Source: Mycobacterium gordonae
GTDB lineage: Bacteria > Actinomycetota > Actinomycetes > Mycobacteriales > Mycobacteriaceae
Reading direction: 5' to 3'
NCBI RefSeq assembly: GCF_002101675.1
Contig: NZ_LQOY01000081.1
Location: forward strand, 160,440-224,439
Length of the DNA: 64,000 bases
The position numbers and the translations under genes were made by a program. The stretch's first letter is position 1. Every line of letters starts with the position of its first letter. The notes under the pieces are model-generated. The model ran no database searches, was not told the DNA's origin, and saw only the letters and a program-made list of their open reading frames with translations. Below, piece by piece: positions 1 through 7,872 of the stretch.

Positions 1-758
1 GCGATGATCGCGTCGACATGAGCCGCGTTCTCCAGCACGCGCAGCGCGCGCGTCGGTGCATGATCGGGAACCCGGTGCTGGCGTTGCGATTCCAACAATT
101 GATCGACCAGGCCGCGGGGATTGTCGACACCGCTGGATGATCCCAGACCCATGACGCCCAGGGCGTCGGCGGCCGAGCGCACCGCGGACCGCAGCTCGTA
201 TTCGGCCCCGCCGAGATCGTGGTAGTCGAAGGCCGGAACGCCGGGCAACGAATACACCATCCATGTGAGCGCACACAATTCGGGTTCGCCCGCCTCGTCG
301 GTGTCTTCGCCGTCACTATAGGTGAAATCGGGAACAAGGCCGATCGCCGTTCGCGGGTCCGCCGGATTGCCGATGATCACTGCTTCACCAGCGACTAGCG
401 CGTCGGTTGCGAACTGCGTTCCGGCGAACAGCCCGCGCACGTCCCCGGGCACCGGCAGGACCACGTTGATCGTGCCGCGCAGCGACCCCGTAGAGCGGCC
501 GACCGCGCCGCGCAACGTCTGAAGCAGGCACACCGTACCCGCGTCGCTCACGTCGGGCCAGGGCAGACCCGTGTGGCCCGCAGCGACCGCATCATAGGCG
601 GCAACCGATTGCTTTGGCGCCCATAGTGATAACGCGTCCAGGACGTCGTCGGGTGCGGCCTTGCCGGCGAGCCAGGCGTTGGCCCACATGGAGAGCGAAA
701 CACTTGGGCACCACATGACCACGCAGTGTAGTTGTTCGCCGCCATCGGGGTGGATCAC
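1..758 (-). CDS. Conserved mycobacterial protein, Rv1486c-like (C-terminus beyond window edge)
   Basis: An uninterrupted minus-strand frame runs from about position 758 to the left edge, so the C-terminus is missing. At least 252 codons are present; I remember the M. tuberculosis neighbour Rv1486c as about 288 residues. Reading from a GTG at 758, the protein passes [20 protein letters not shown] early on. An ATG at 716 is a second possible start, but the strand-like stretch just before it argues for the upstream GTG. It is divergent from the NfeD-like gene with about 15 bp between start codons, which matches the Rv1486c/Rv1487 arrangement. I recognise no catalytic motif, signal peptide or membrane segment, and the function is unknown. 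The call rests on position and an open frame with mycobacterial codon use. Confidence 0.75.
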   Translation of the reverse strand, partial: MIHPDGGEQLHCVVMWCPSVSLSMWANAWLAGKAAPDDVLDALSLWAPKQSVAAYDAVAAGHTGLPWPDVSDAGTVCLLQTLRGAVGRSTGSLRGTINVVLPVPGDVRGLFAGTQFATDALVAGEAVIIGNPADPRTAIGLVPDFTYSDGEDTDEAGEPELCALTWMVYSLPGVPAFDYHDLGGAEYELRSAVRSAADALGVMGLGSSSGVDNPRGLVDQLLESQRQHRVPDHAPTRALRVLENAAHVDAII

Positions 759-761
759 GCG

Positions 762-767
762 TATTCT
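762..767 (+). promoter_or_regulatory. Extended TANNNT -10 element for a leaderless NfeD transcript
   Basis: The hexamer TATTCT ends exactly 7 nt before the A of the ATG at 774. Mycobacterial leaderless transcripts typically have a TANNNT -10 box at this spacing, with transcription starting on the start codon. No Shine-Dalgarno sequence precedes this ATG. The element also lies just upstream of the divergent start at 758. Confidence 0.5.
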
Positions 768-773
768 GTGCCC

Positions 774-1208
774 ATGCCCGCAGCGCTGATCTGGCTGATC
801 GCCGCACTGGTGCTCGCCGGTGCCGAAGCGCTCACCGGAGACATGTTCCTGTTGATGCTGGGCGGCGGCGCGCTGGCCGCGGCCGGCACCAGCTGGCTCA
901 CCGACTGGCCGATATGGGCCGACGGACTGGTGTTTCTCATCGTCTCCGTGCTGCTGCTTTCGGTGGTACGCCCCACGCTGCGCCGGCGGCTGCTGCCAGC
1001 CAAGGTGCCGCCGCTGGGCATCAAGGCCCTTGAAGGCAAGAACGCGCTGGTGCTGGACCGGGTGGCCCGGGATGAGGGTCAGGTGAAGCTGGACGGCCAG
1101 GTGTGGACCGCGCGCCCGCTCAACGAAGGCGACGTCTACGAGCCAGGACAGTCGGTCACCGTGGTGAGAATCGAGGGGGCCACCGCGGTGGTCTTTCAAA
1201 ATCTGTAG
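774..1208 (+). CDS. NfeD-like membrane protein (Rv1487-like)
   Basis: The product is 144 residues, the length I remember for Rv1487. Hydrophobic segments at about residues 3-22, 24-42 and 46-65 are followed by a basic stretch ([10 protein letters not shown]) and then a soluble C-terminal OB-fold-like domain of about 75 residues (from [13 protein letters not shown]). This is the layout of short NfeD proteins. NfeD proteins pair with SPFH/stomatin proteins in the membrane, and an SPFH gene follows 23 bp downstream, so the two probably form one operon and one membrane complex. The ATG at 774 was chosen over an upstream in-frame extension because it gives the family length and sits 7 nt after a TANNNT promoter box. 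The exact role in mycobacteria is not established. Confidence 0.88.
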   Translation: MPAALIWLIAALVLAGAEALTGDMFLLMLGGGALAAAGTSWLTDWPIWADGLVFLIVSVLLLSVVRPTLRRRLLPAKVPPLGIKALEGKNALVLDRVARDEGQVKLDGQVWTARPLNEGDVYEPGQSVTVVRIEGATAVVFQNL

Positions 1209-1231
1209 GGCTTTCGAGAAAGGGAATCCCG

Positions 1232-2377
1232 GTGGAAGGTGCGGTAGCTGGTTTGGTGTTGCTGGCCGTTCTGGTGATCTTCGCGATCATCGTGGTGGCG
1301 AAATCGGTTGCGTTGATTCCGCAGGCCGAGGCCGCGGTCATCGAGCGGTTGGGTCGCTACAGCCGTACGGTCAGCGGTCAGCTGACGCTGTTGGTGCCGT
1401 TCATCGACCGCGTCCGCGCCCGGGTGGACCTGCGTGAGCGGGTGGTGTCGTTCCCGCCGCAGCCCGTCATCACCGAAGACAACTTGACCCTCAACATCGA
1501 CACGGTCGTCTACTTCCAGGTCACCGTGCCGCAGGCGGCGGTCTACGAGATCAGCAACTACATCGTCGGCGTCGAGCAGCTGACCACCACCACGCTGCGC
1601 AACGTGGTCGGCGGGATGACCCTCGAGCAGACGTTGACCTCCCGCGACCAGATCAACGCTCAGCTGCGCGGCGTGCTCGACGAGGCGACTGGCCGCTGGG
1701 GGCTGCGGGTCGCCCGGGTGGAGTTGCGCAGCATCGACCCGCCACCGTCGATTCAGGCCTCCATGGAAAAGCAGATGAAGGCCGACCGTGAGAAGCGCGC
1801 GATGATCCTGACGGCTGAGGGCACTCGGCAAGCCGCGATCATGCAGGCTGAAGGCCAGAAGGCGTCCCAGATTCTGGCCGCCGAGGGCGCCAAGCAGGCT
1901 GCGATTTTGTCCGCCGAGGCGGATCGGCAGTCCCGCGTGCTGCGGGCCCAGGGCGAGCGCGCCGCTGCATATCTGCGAGCGCAAGGTCAGGCCAAGGCCA
2001 TCGAGAAGACGTTTGCTGCCATCAAAGCCGGTCGGCCCACGCCCGAAATGCTGGCCTACCAGTACCTGCAGACCCTGCCGGAGATGGCGCGCGGGGATGC
2101 CAACAAGGTGTGGGTGGTGCCCAGCGATTTCAACGCGGCATTGCAGGGCTTCACCCGCCTGCTGGGCAAGCCCGGCGAGGACGGGGTGTTCCGGTTCGAG
2201 CCGTCTCCGATTGACGAGCCACCCAGGCACGCGGCCGACGCCGACGATGCCGAGGTTGCGGACTGGTTCTCCACGGAGACCGATCCGACGGTCGCCCAGG
2301 CGGTTGCCAAGGCTGAGGCGATTGCCAACAAGCCGGTGGACCGCCCGCTGGGCGCGCCCCCGGAGTTGCGTCAATAG
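1232..2377 (+). CDS. SPFH/Band 7 (stomatin-like) membrane protein (Rv1488-like)
   Basis: The product is 381 residues and starts at a GTG preceded by AGAAAGGG at a good distance. One N-terminal membrane helix (about residues 4-24) leads into the SPFH/Band 7 domain (about 30-200; it begins [19 protein letters not shown]). An Ala/Glu/Gln-rich coiled coil follows (about 190-270), with repeats of the type AEGxKQAAILxAEG that are typical of stomatin-type oligomerising proteins. The C-terminus is acidic and probably disordered. It lies directly after the NfeD-like gene, the usual SPFH-NfeD pair. Family knowledge points to a membrane microdomain scaffold, but I see nothing that fixes a substrate. A longer reading frame upstream overlaps the NfeD gene and is not needed. 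Confidence 0.9.
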   Translation: MEGAVAGLVLLAVLVIFAIIVVAKSVALIPQAEAAVIERLGRYSRTVSGQLTLLVPFIDRVRARVDLRERVVSFPPQPVITEDNLTLNIDTVVYFQVTVPQAAVYEISNYIVGVEQLTTTTLRNVVGGMTLEQTLTSRDQINAQLRGVLDEATGRWGLRVARVELRSIDPPPSIQASMEKQMKADREKRAMILTAEGTRQAAIMQAEGQKASQILAAEGAKQAAILSAEADRQSRVLRAQGERAAAYLRAQGQAKAIEKTFAAIKAGRPTPEMLAYQYLQTLPEMARGDANKVWVVPSDFNAALQGFTRLLGKPGEDGVFRFEPSPIDEPPRHAADADDAEVADWFSTETDPTVAQAVAKAEAIANKPVDRPLGAPPELRQ

Positions 2378-2386
2378 GATTGCCGG

Positions 2387-2743
2387 ATGAGCACTTTGAC
2401 TTCGCCGAAGACCTATGCGGCGCTGGCGGCGTTCCATGCCGTCGACGCCGTCGCATGTGCCATTCCGGTGCCTCCGATCAAGAAGGTGTTGGACACCGTC
2501 GAAGTGCCCGAGAACGTCCGCCCTGTCTTGCCGGTGGTGAAGGCAGCCGCGGCCGTGGGTTTGGCGTCGGTCACCCGCTTCCCGGGGCTGGCCAGGCTGA
2601 CCACGGCGATGCTGACCGTTTATTTCGTGCTGGCTGTGGGCGCCCACATCCGGGTGCGGGACAAGGTGGCCAATGCGCTGCCGGCCGTGTTCTTCCTGGC
2701 GCTGTTCGCGGCGATGACTGCAAAGGGACCCGAGGGCAGCTAG
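2387..2743 (+). CDS. DoxX-like small membrane protein (Rv1489-like)
   Basis: The product is 118 residues, rich in Ala and Val, with about four hydrophobic segments (near residues 8-27, 45-62, 70-88 and 96-112) separated by short loops. This resembles the DoxX-like family of small four-helix membrane proteins. It begins 9 bp after the SPFH gene and so is likely in the same transcript. The position matches Rv1489, which I remember as the same length. No catalytic residues are obvious and the biochemical role is unknown. Confidence 0.8.
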   Translation: MSTLTSPKTYAALAAFHAVDAVACAIPVPPIKKVLDTVEVPENVRPVLPVVKAAAAVGLASVTRFPGLARLTTAMLTVYFVLAVGAHIRVRDKVANALPAVFFLALFAAMTAKGPEGS

Positions 2744-2820
2744 TCCAGCCGCAGCCCGACCATCGGCGGCAGCCCTCTTATCGAATGCGCCACGCGCTTC
2801 GTCTTGGGGCCCCTGGCCGT

Positions 2821-2878
2821 CGAGGGTGCGCTTAGATACGGCGACACGCCGGTGGGCGTGGCAGTTAGCGCACCCTCG
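2821..2878. terminator. Nested 58-bp palindrome between convergent genes (terminator or dispersed repeat)
   Basis: A perfect 12-bp inverted repeat (CGAGGGTGCGCT at 2821-2832 and its complement at 2867-2878) encloses a smaller hairpin with CACGCC and GGCGTG arms. It lies between the ends of two convergent genes, so it could stop transcription from both sides. There is no U-tract on either strand. It could also be a copy of a dispersed palindromic repeat. Confidence 0.5.
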
Positions 2879-2897
2879 CGGTCAGCGGAGGGAGGAA

Positions 2898-3371
2898 CTA
2901 CCGGGGCGCGGTCGGCGACGCGCTCGGCGCGGCCGAAGGCGGTGCCGGCACCTGTCCAGGCGGCTGCTGCCCACCGGGCCCCATCGGGCCGGGGAACGGC
3001 GGCCGCATCCCGGGCCCGCCCGGGCCCATGGGCGGTGCCATGCCGAGCGGACCTCTAGGTCCGGCCATCGGTCCACCGGGACCGCCCGGCCCGCCAGGAC
3101 CGCCGGGCGGCATGAAGCCGTAGTGCGATACACCGGCCGGGCCGAACCCCGGCCGCGGTGGCGGGGGAGGAGGCCCGAAGCCGAAGGTCATGATCAAGAA
3201 AGCGGCCCCAGCGGTGAAGAAAGCACCGAAGAGCCCGCCAACGAGCCCGGCGCCTAGCACCACACGCGTGGAATGCCGGCGCTTCTCCGCCAGTACAGGC
3301 GCAGCGGGTGCAACGGGCGCAGCGGGCATGGCGGCTGACGGGTCAGTCGTCGTGGTGTCGTCGGAGGTCAT
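2898..3371 (-). CDS. Small membrane protein with Gly/Pro-rich collagen-like tail
   Basis: The product is 157 residues. The ATG at 3371 was chosen because GAGGAG lies 6-7 nt upstream; a GTG at 3383 would add four residues. An N-terminal Thr/Pro/Ala-rich cytoplasmic part ends in EKRRHSTR and leads into one membrane helix (about residues 36-64). The remaining ~90 residues are almost wholly Pro and Gly, with GGPGGPGGPGG-type runs, and would lie outside the membrane. The neighbouring gene (3443-3733) encodes a shorter protein of the same plan with a similar pre-helix and helix start, so the two look like tandem paralogues. Both are divergent from a two-component system whose sensor has a Pro-rich outer segment. 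I cannot assign a function. Confidence 0.7.
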   Translation of the reverse strand: MTSDDTTTTDPSAAMPAAPVAPAAPVLAEKRRHSTRVVLGAGLVGGLFGAFFTAGAAFLIMTFGFGPPPPPPRPGFGPAGVSHYGFMPPGGPGGPGGPGGPMAGPRGPLGMAPPMGPGGPGMRPPFPGPMGPGGQQPPGQVPAPPSAAPSASPTAPR

Positions 3372-3442
3372 GCGACTCCTCACGTCGTCGGATTTGTGGT
3401 AACTGCGACGGTAGAAGCCGAACTTGAAGTGGATCTGAAGAA

Positions 3443-3733
3443 TCAGGGCGGCCCCGGCGGCCCCGGCGGCAACGGCGGCGACGGCCGCTCGGGCAACAGG
3501 CCGGGCGACGCCGATGTGGGCGCGACGCTGGACGGGGCCGGAGGCGGCACCGGCGTCGACGAGAACTGGGGGTAGGGCGGCGGGGGCAGCTCGACGCGGA
3601 CGGTGAAGACCAGGCCGGTCACCGCGAACGCGGCCGCCGCGCCGAGGGCCACGCCGGCCAGCCCGGCGCCGACCAGCGCGCCGGTGGAATACCGACGAGA
3701 AGGTGCTGGGATGTTCGTGCCCTCGGAGTTCAT
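3443..3733 (-). CDS. Small membrane protein with Pro-rich tail, paralogue of its neighbour
   Basis: The product is 96 residues from the ATG at 3733 (MNSEGTNIPAPSRRYST). A short N-terminus is followed by a membrane helix (about residues 17-44, GALVGAGLAGVALGAAAA) and a tail rich in Pro and Ser (PPPPYPQ, PVPPPAPS, ending PPGPPGPP). The pre-helix and helix start (RRxST, then LVGAGLAG) resemble the neighbouring protein (RRHST, then VLGAGLVG). No clear Shine-Dalgarno sequence precedes the ATG. The gene is divergent from the response regulator, with 78 bp between starts, which makes regulation by that system plausible. The function is unknown. Confidence 0.68.
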   Translation of the reverse strand: MNSEGTNIPAPSRRYSTGALVGAGLAGVALGAAAAFAVTGLVFTVRVELPPPPYPQFSSTPVPPPAPSSVAPTSASPGLLPERPSPPLPPGPPGPP

Positions 3734-3811
3734 AGGGGGATTGTGCGCCGTCACCGTGAAATACCGCCGCAAATTCGCGGGCACGTCACGATCGCGACTA
3801 AGAATGAGGGC

Positions 3812-4507
3812 ATGACGGCGGATCAGTTCAGTGTCGGCACGCCGCGCGTCCTGATCGTCGAGGACTCCGAAACCATCCGCGAAATGGTCAGCGAGGCGTT
3901 GACCGATGCCGGGTATCACGCCGACACCCGTTGCGACGGAACGGAATTGGAAGAAACACTGGCGGGTCTGCGGCCTGACCTGGTAGTGCTCGACGTGATG
4001 CTGCCGGGCCGGGACGGATTCGAGCTCATCGACGTCGTCCGCGAGTACGGTGACGTGGGGATCGTGTTGATCACCGCCCGCGACGGGCTGCCGGACCGGT
4101 TACGTGGCCTCGACGGCGGCGCAGACGACTACGTCGTCAAACCCTTCGAGCTCGCCGAGCTGGTGTCGCGGGTGGGCGCCGTGCTGCGGCGACGAGGGCG
4201 GGTAGCCGCGGTGGTGCGGTTCGGCGACGTGATCCTGGACGCCGAGGCCGGCGTGGCGGCCCGCGACGGACACCCGCTGGACCTCACCGCCACCGAACTG
4301 CGCCTGCTGACGTTCCTGATCGAACAGCGGGGCCGGATCGTCAGTGCCAACCAGATTCTCAATGCGGTGTGGGGTTATGACGCCTACGACGCCAACCTGG
4401 TGCAGGTGCACGTCAGTAGTCTGCGGCGCAAACTCGAGACTCACGGGCCCCGCATTGTGCAGACCGTGCGCGGCATCGGCTACCGCCTGCAACCGCAGCG
4501 ATCATGA
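3812..4507 (+). CDS. OmpR/PhoB-family response regulator
   Basis: The product is 231 residues. The receiver domain (about residues 12-123) has the acidic pair ED in LIVEDSETI, the phospho-accepting Asp in VVLDVMLPGRDGF, the Thr-Ala switch in LITARD, and the Lys in YVVKPF. The C-terminal winged-helix DNA-binding domain (about 135-228) contains LTATELRLLTFLIEQ and ends VQTVRGIGYRL, which is standard for the OmpR/PhoB class. The start is ATG 3812, preceded by GAGGG. The stop overlaps the start of the sensor kinase gene (ATGA), so the two are translationally coupled. The divergent Pro-rich membrane protein genes are the nearest candidate targets. I cannot match it to a named mycobacterial system. 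Confidence 0.92.
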   Translation: MTADQFSVGTPRVLIVEDSETIREMVSEALTDAGYHADTRCDGTELEETLAGLRPDLVVLDVMLPGRDGFELIDVVREYGDVGIVLITARDGLPDRLRGLDGGADDYVVKPFELAELVSRVGAVLRRRGRVAAVVRFGDVILDAEAGVAARDGHPLDLTATELRLLTFLIEQRGRIVSANQILNAVWGYDAYDANLVQVHVSSLRRKLETHGPRIVQTVRGIGYRLQPQRS

Positions 4508-5994
4508 CCGCCGACCCCACCACCGCCACCCCGTCACTGCAGCGTCGGGTGGTGCTGCTGGTGGTGGCTCTGCTGGCCGTCCTGCTGGCGGTGCTCGGGG
4601 TGACGATCGACGTCAGCCTCGGCCTGCAGGCCCGTCGCAGCCTGCACGATCGGCTGCTGGCCGCCACCTCGCGCGCCGACGCCCTGGTCGCCGCCAACAC
4701 TTCGCCCGATCTGCTGGCTGCCCAGTTGAATGGCGGCACCGTGCGGGCTCTGGTGGTCATGGCAGACGGTGCCACCTACGGCGACCCCGGCATCAGCCCT
4801 GACATCAAAGCCGGTTCAGTGGTGCCGCCGCCCGGGCCGCCGCCTCCGTTCGGTCCCCCGCCGGGGCCGATGCCCATTCCGCCGTCGGGATCGCTATCGG
4901 GACCGCCACCGATGCCGATGCCACCGCCCGGGCCGCCGCCTGACGGCACGGCCACGGTGGTGGTGCACCCGTTGCCCGATGGCGCCCGGCTGATTCTGGT
5001 CGCCGATACCACGCAGACCACCCAGGTGACCCGACAGCTGCGGCAACTGATGATCGGTGCCGGATTGGTGACACTCGTGGTGGCGGCGCTGTTGCTCATT
5101 GTCGTCAGCAAGGCGGCCCTGCGGCCCTTGGACCGGTTGACCACCCTAGCCCAGGACATCGCCACCGGCGACCGCGGCCGGCGGTTGCGCCCGTCTCGTA
5201 CCGACACCGAGTTAGGCCGGGCGGCAAGTGCTTTCGACGGAATGCTGGACGTTTTGGAAGACTCCGAGCAACGCGCGCAGCAGGCCGCCGAGGCCGCCCA
5301 GCGGGCCGAAGCCGCGACCCGCCAATTCCTGGTCGACGCCGCGCACGAGTTGCGTACCCCGATCGCGGGCATGCAGGCCGCCGCTGAACAGCTCGCCGCC
5401 CACGAGGCCGACTCGCAAGCCAGTCCGCAGTACCGGCGAGCCAGCCTGCTGCAGTCCGATGCGCGACGGGCGGGCCGGCTGGTCGCCGACATGCTGGATC
5501 TCAGCCGCATCGACGCCGGGCTGCCGCTGGACATCCACGGCACCGACCTGGCCGCTATCGTCGACGCGGAAGCACAGCGGGCCGCGATGCTGGCTCCCCA
5601 ACTGTCGATCGTGCGTACCGGATTGGAGAAGCTGTCGATCCAGGCGGACCCGACGCGCGTCGCGCAAATCCTGTCCAACCTGCTGGACAACGCCCGCCGG
5701 CACACCCCGGCCGACGGCGCCATCACCATCGAGGTGACTGCGGACCCCGGAGCGGCTCAGGTGACGGTGACCGACACCGGCCCGGGCATCCCCGACGACG
5801 AGCGTTACCGCGTCTTCGAGCGGCTGGTGCGTCTGGACGCCGGACGCGCCCGCGACCACGGTGGTGCCGGGCTGGGACTCCCGATCGCCCGGGCGCTGGC
5901 GCGTGCGCACGGCGGTGACCTGGTGTGTCTTCCGCACGACGGGGGCGCACAGTTCCGGCTGAGTCTGCCGGTGTCCACATCGGCATTGCAGTGA
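4504..5994 (+). CDS. Sensor histidine kinase with Pro-rich extracytoplasmic segment
   Basis: The product is 496 residues. Membrane helix 1 lies at about residues 14-36 and helix 2 at about 180-202, with roughly 140 residues outside between them. The second half of this outer domain (about 104-152) is extremely Pro-rich (PPPGPPPPFGPPPGPMP, then more PPxPMP). HAMP follows (about 203-255), then a HisKA domain with H in DAAHELRTPIAG (about residue 281), and an ATPase domain with the N box (NLLDNARRHTP), G1 (DTGPGIPD) and G2 (GGAGLGLPIA). All catalytic motifs look intact. It overlaps its response regulator by 4 bp. The Pro-rich insert is unusual for a sensor and mirrors the tails of the divergent membrane proteins. 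Confidence 0.93.
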   Translation: MTADPTTATPSLQRRVVLLVVALLAVLLAVLGVTIDVSLGLQARRSLHDRLLAATSRADALVAANTSPDLLAAQLNGGTVRALVVMADGATYGDPGISPDIKAGSVVPPPGPPPPFGPPPGPMPIPPSGSLSGPPPMPMPPPGPPPDGTATVVVHPLPDGARLILVADTTQTTQVTRQLRQLMIGAGLVTLVVAALLLIVVSKAALRPLDRLTTLAQDIATGDRGRRLRPSRTDTELGRAASAFDGMLDVLEDSEQRAQQAAEAAQRAEAATRQFLVDAAHELRTPIAGMQAAAEQLAAHEADSQASPQYRRASLLQSDARRAGRLVADMLDLSRIDAGLPLDIHGTDLAAIVDAEAQRAAMLAPQLSIVRTGLEKLSIQADPTRVAQILSNLLDNARRHTPADGAITIEVTADPGAAQVTVTDTGPGIPDDERYRVFERLVRLDAGRARDHGGAGLGLPIARALARAHGGDLVCLPHDGGAQFRLSLPVSTSALQ

Positions 5995-6029
5995 CGGCTG
6001 GGTATCCGGCCGTCAGGGAAAGTGCCGAG

Positions 6030-6878
6030 TCAACCGGTCACCACGGTCAGGCCCCACTGGTCGAGCCAGGGCCGCACCAGTTCGGCGATGGAAAACGTTG
6101 CAGGAGCTGAGCATCCGGGATTGGGGTCGTTCTGACGCCCCCCGCGGATGTGGATGCCGACGGCCGCCGCGCCGTCGGGCTGGATGAGGTAGACGGGCCC
6201 GCCGGAGTCGCCGCACTGGCTGGCCGCCAAGAACACCACCTTGCTCTCGGTGACCTCGGTGACCTGCCCGCATTCGACCCGGCCGGTCTTCATGCCGAAT
6301 TTGCACAGCTGCTGCCCGACCTGCACGTCGTTGGCAACCCGGGCGACCGGCATCGAGCCGGCAATGGACGCGCTGCGCGCAACGGTGTCGGAGTCCAGGC
6401 TGATGAGTCCGATGTCGTGGGCCTCGCCGCGGGTGCCCTCGCTGACGGTCTGAGTGAACGTCCCCACACTCTTGTAAGGGCCGCCGCCGGAATTCATGCT
6501 CACCCGGCTGGCCTCGCCCGGCTTGTTGCAGTGTCCTGCGGTGAGCACTCCGGTCTCGCCGCTGGTGGTGCGCACCAGAAATCCTGCGGTGCATGCCATT
6601 CCGCCAGTCCCGTCAGCGAAGGTGACAGCGACGGCGGTGCCGGGCCCGATGGTGGGTAACGAGGGCAGATCCACGAGGGGCTGCGCGACGGGCTTCCTGA
6701 CTCCCGGGAGGAAGATGGCGACCACAAACGCTGCCGCGCTCAACAGTGCGACCGCCGACAATCGCCAGCTGTAGATACGCGACTGCCCGCGCGCCAGCAA
6801 CGGCCATGACGCTACGACCGCCGACAGGAATGCTCCGGCCAGCAGCACGATTGTGCGCACGAACTGCGCCTGTGACAT
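6030..6878 (-). CDS. Membrane-anchored trypsin-like (S1) serine protease
   Basis: The product is 282 residues. Two hydrophobic helices (about residues 8-29 and 40-58) are followed by a chymotrypsin-fold domain. The catalytic triad is visible: His in VLTAGHC (about residue 117), Asp in EAHDIGLI (about 155), and Ser in QCGDSGGPVYL (about 224). Several cysteines (ACTAGF, AGHC, LCKFG, VECG, SQCGD, PGCSA) suggest disulfides and an extracytoplasmic protease domain. The gene runs convergently to the sensor kinase with 35 bp between stops. A TAGGGT box 9 nt before the ATG could serve as a -10 for a nearly leaderless message. The substrate is unknown. Its position beside a sensor and small envelope proteins suggests an envelope role, which is inference. 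Confidence 0.85.
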   Translation of the reverse strand: MSQAQFVRTIVLLAGAFLSAVVASWPLLARGQSRIYSWRLSAVALLSAAAFVVAIFLPGVRKPVAQPLVDLPSLPTIGPGTAVAVTFADGTGGMACTAGFLVRTTSGETGVLTAGHCNKPGEASRVSMNSGGGPYKSVGTFTQTVSEGTRGEAHDIGLISLDSDTVARSASIAGSMPVARVANDVQVGQQLCKFGMKTGRVECGQVTEVTESKVVFLAASQCGDSGGPVYLIQPDGAAAVGIHIRGGRQNDPNPGCSAPATFSIAELVRPWLDQWGLTVVTG

Positions 6879-6909
6879 CAGAAATGACCCTACGCGGGGG
6901 ACGGAGCCG

Positions 6910-7680
6910 TCAGAACGTGACCGCTGGTTCGTGCTCGGGTTCCGGAAGGGGCGCCGGCTCGGCCGTGTGCTTGTGGTGCTGCCGATACTGGCGGATCTCG
7001 TAACCCAGCCCGCACAACCCGAGGGCTCCGGTGCACACCGACACCAGGACCATCAGCGGGTTGGCGTCGCCGGCGAACGCGTTGCCCAGGATCACCACGG
7101 CCGCGGTGCCGGGCAACAGGCCGGCCACCGTCGACCAGGTGTAGGGCATCACCCGCACTGCCGAGGCGCCGGCGGCGTAGTTGATCGCCGAGAACGGTAC
7201 GAAAGGAATGAACCGTAGCGACAGGATGGCCAGCCAACCCCGCTCGCGCAGTCGCTGATCGAGTCGCCCGATCGTGCGGCTGCGCACCAGACGGTTCAGC
7301 CGCCAACCGGTCGCGCGGATCAGCAGCGTCGCCAGGACCGCGCTGGCGGTGCTGGCCGTCACCGCGATGGCCACGCCGATCACCGGTCCGAACAGCAGGC
7401 CGGCCGCCAGGGTGAACGCGGTGCGGGGGAAGGGCGGCACGGTGACGACGATGTGCACCAGCCAGAACACCAGCGGGAACCATGGTCCCAGCGAGCGGGC
7501 CCAGTCACGCATTTCCATCGCCGTGGGCAGCGGGACCAGCAGGGCCACCGCAACCAGGACTGTGATTCCCACCACGGTTGCGATAAGTCGCGGCACCGAT
7601 GCCTGACGCGCCGCCGAGATCAGAGCGATGGCGATGCCGCGCACCGTATCGGTGGTTTTGCTGATCGCGGCGGTCGTCAC
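6910..7680 (-). CDS. TVP38/TMEM64 (SNARE-associated, DedA-like) membrane protein (Rv1491c-like)
   Basis: From a GTG at 7680 the product is 256 residues; a GTG at 7764 would add 28 residues that do not look conserved. I remember Rv1491c as about 252 residues. There are about five hydrophobic segments. The family core is present: the re-entrant/helix region FTLAAGLLFGPVIGVAIA and the conserved RFIPFVPFSAINYAAG, which match the SNARE-associated/VTT domain. Members are thought to act in membrane lipid handling, and some DedA relatives flip undecaprenyl phosphate. The C-terminal tail is Pro/Glu/His-rich. A TACGCT hexamer 9 nt before the chosen GTG could be a -10 box. It is divergent from mutA, as in M. 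tuberculosis. Confidence 0.85.
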   Translation of the reverse strand: MTTAAISKTTDTVRGIAIALISAARQASVPRLIATVVGITVLVAVALLVPLPTAMEMRDWARSLGPWFPLVFWLVHIVVTVPPFPRTAFTLAAGLLFGPVIGVAIAVTASTASAVLATLLIRATGWRLNRLVRSRTIGRLDQRLRERGWLAILSLRFIPFVPFSAINYAAGASAVRVMPYTWSTVAGLLPGTAAVVILGNAFAGDANPLMVLVSVCTGALGLCGLGYEIRQYRQHHKHTAEPAPLPEPEHEPAVTF

Positions 7681-7792
7681 GGCTATCAAGCGTACGGGGC
7701 GAAAATGAATATCGAGTTTCCCGGGGCTGGCGTTTCGTCGCGGTGGTGTTCCGCTCGGCGGCACCTCGATTCCTAAAATTTGGTGCCCATCA

Positions 7793-7810
7793 ATTAGCCT
7801 TATTAGCTAA
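7793..7810. promoter_or_regulatory. Candidate operator: ATTAGC direct repeat with TTAGCTAA palindrome upstream of mutA
   Basis: ATTAGC occurs at 7793-7798 and again at 7802-7807, nine bp apart. The second copy lies in a perfect 8-bp palindrome (TTAGCTAA, 7803-7810). The block is AT-rich in a GC-rich region and sits in the divergent intergenic space about 65 bp before mutA. This is a candidate binding site; no regulator is assigned. Confidence 0.3.
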
Positions 7811-7872
7811 GCGACAAGCCGGAAGTGAGCCGAAGCAAGACTGCCTATTGCTGCGGAAACAGGAGTAAATCG

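Noticed and set aside
1196..2647. 483-codon open frame on the minus strand
   Set aside because: It is antisense to the SPFH and DoxX-like genes, with a shadow-type composition.
3060..3120. Possible DNA tandem repeat in the Gly/Pro-rich gene
   Set aside because: The repetition comes from Gly-Pro codons in the protein, with no long exact DNA unit. I treat it as coding composition.
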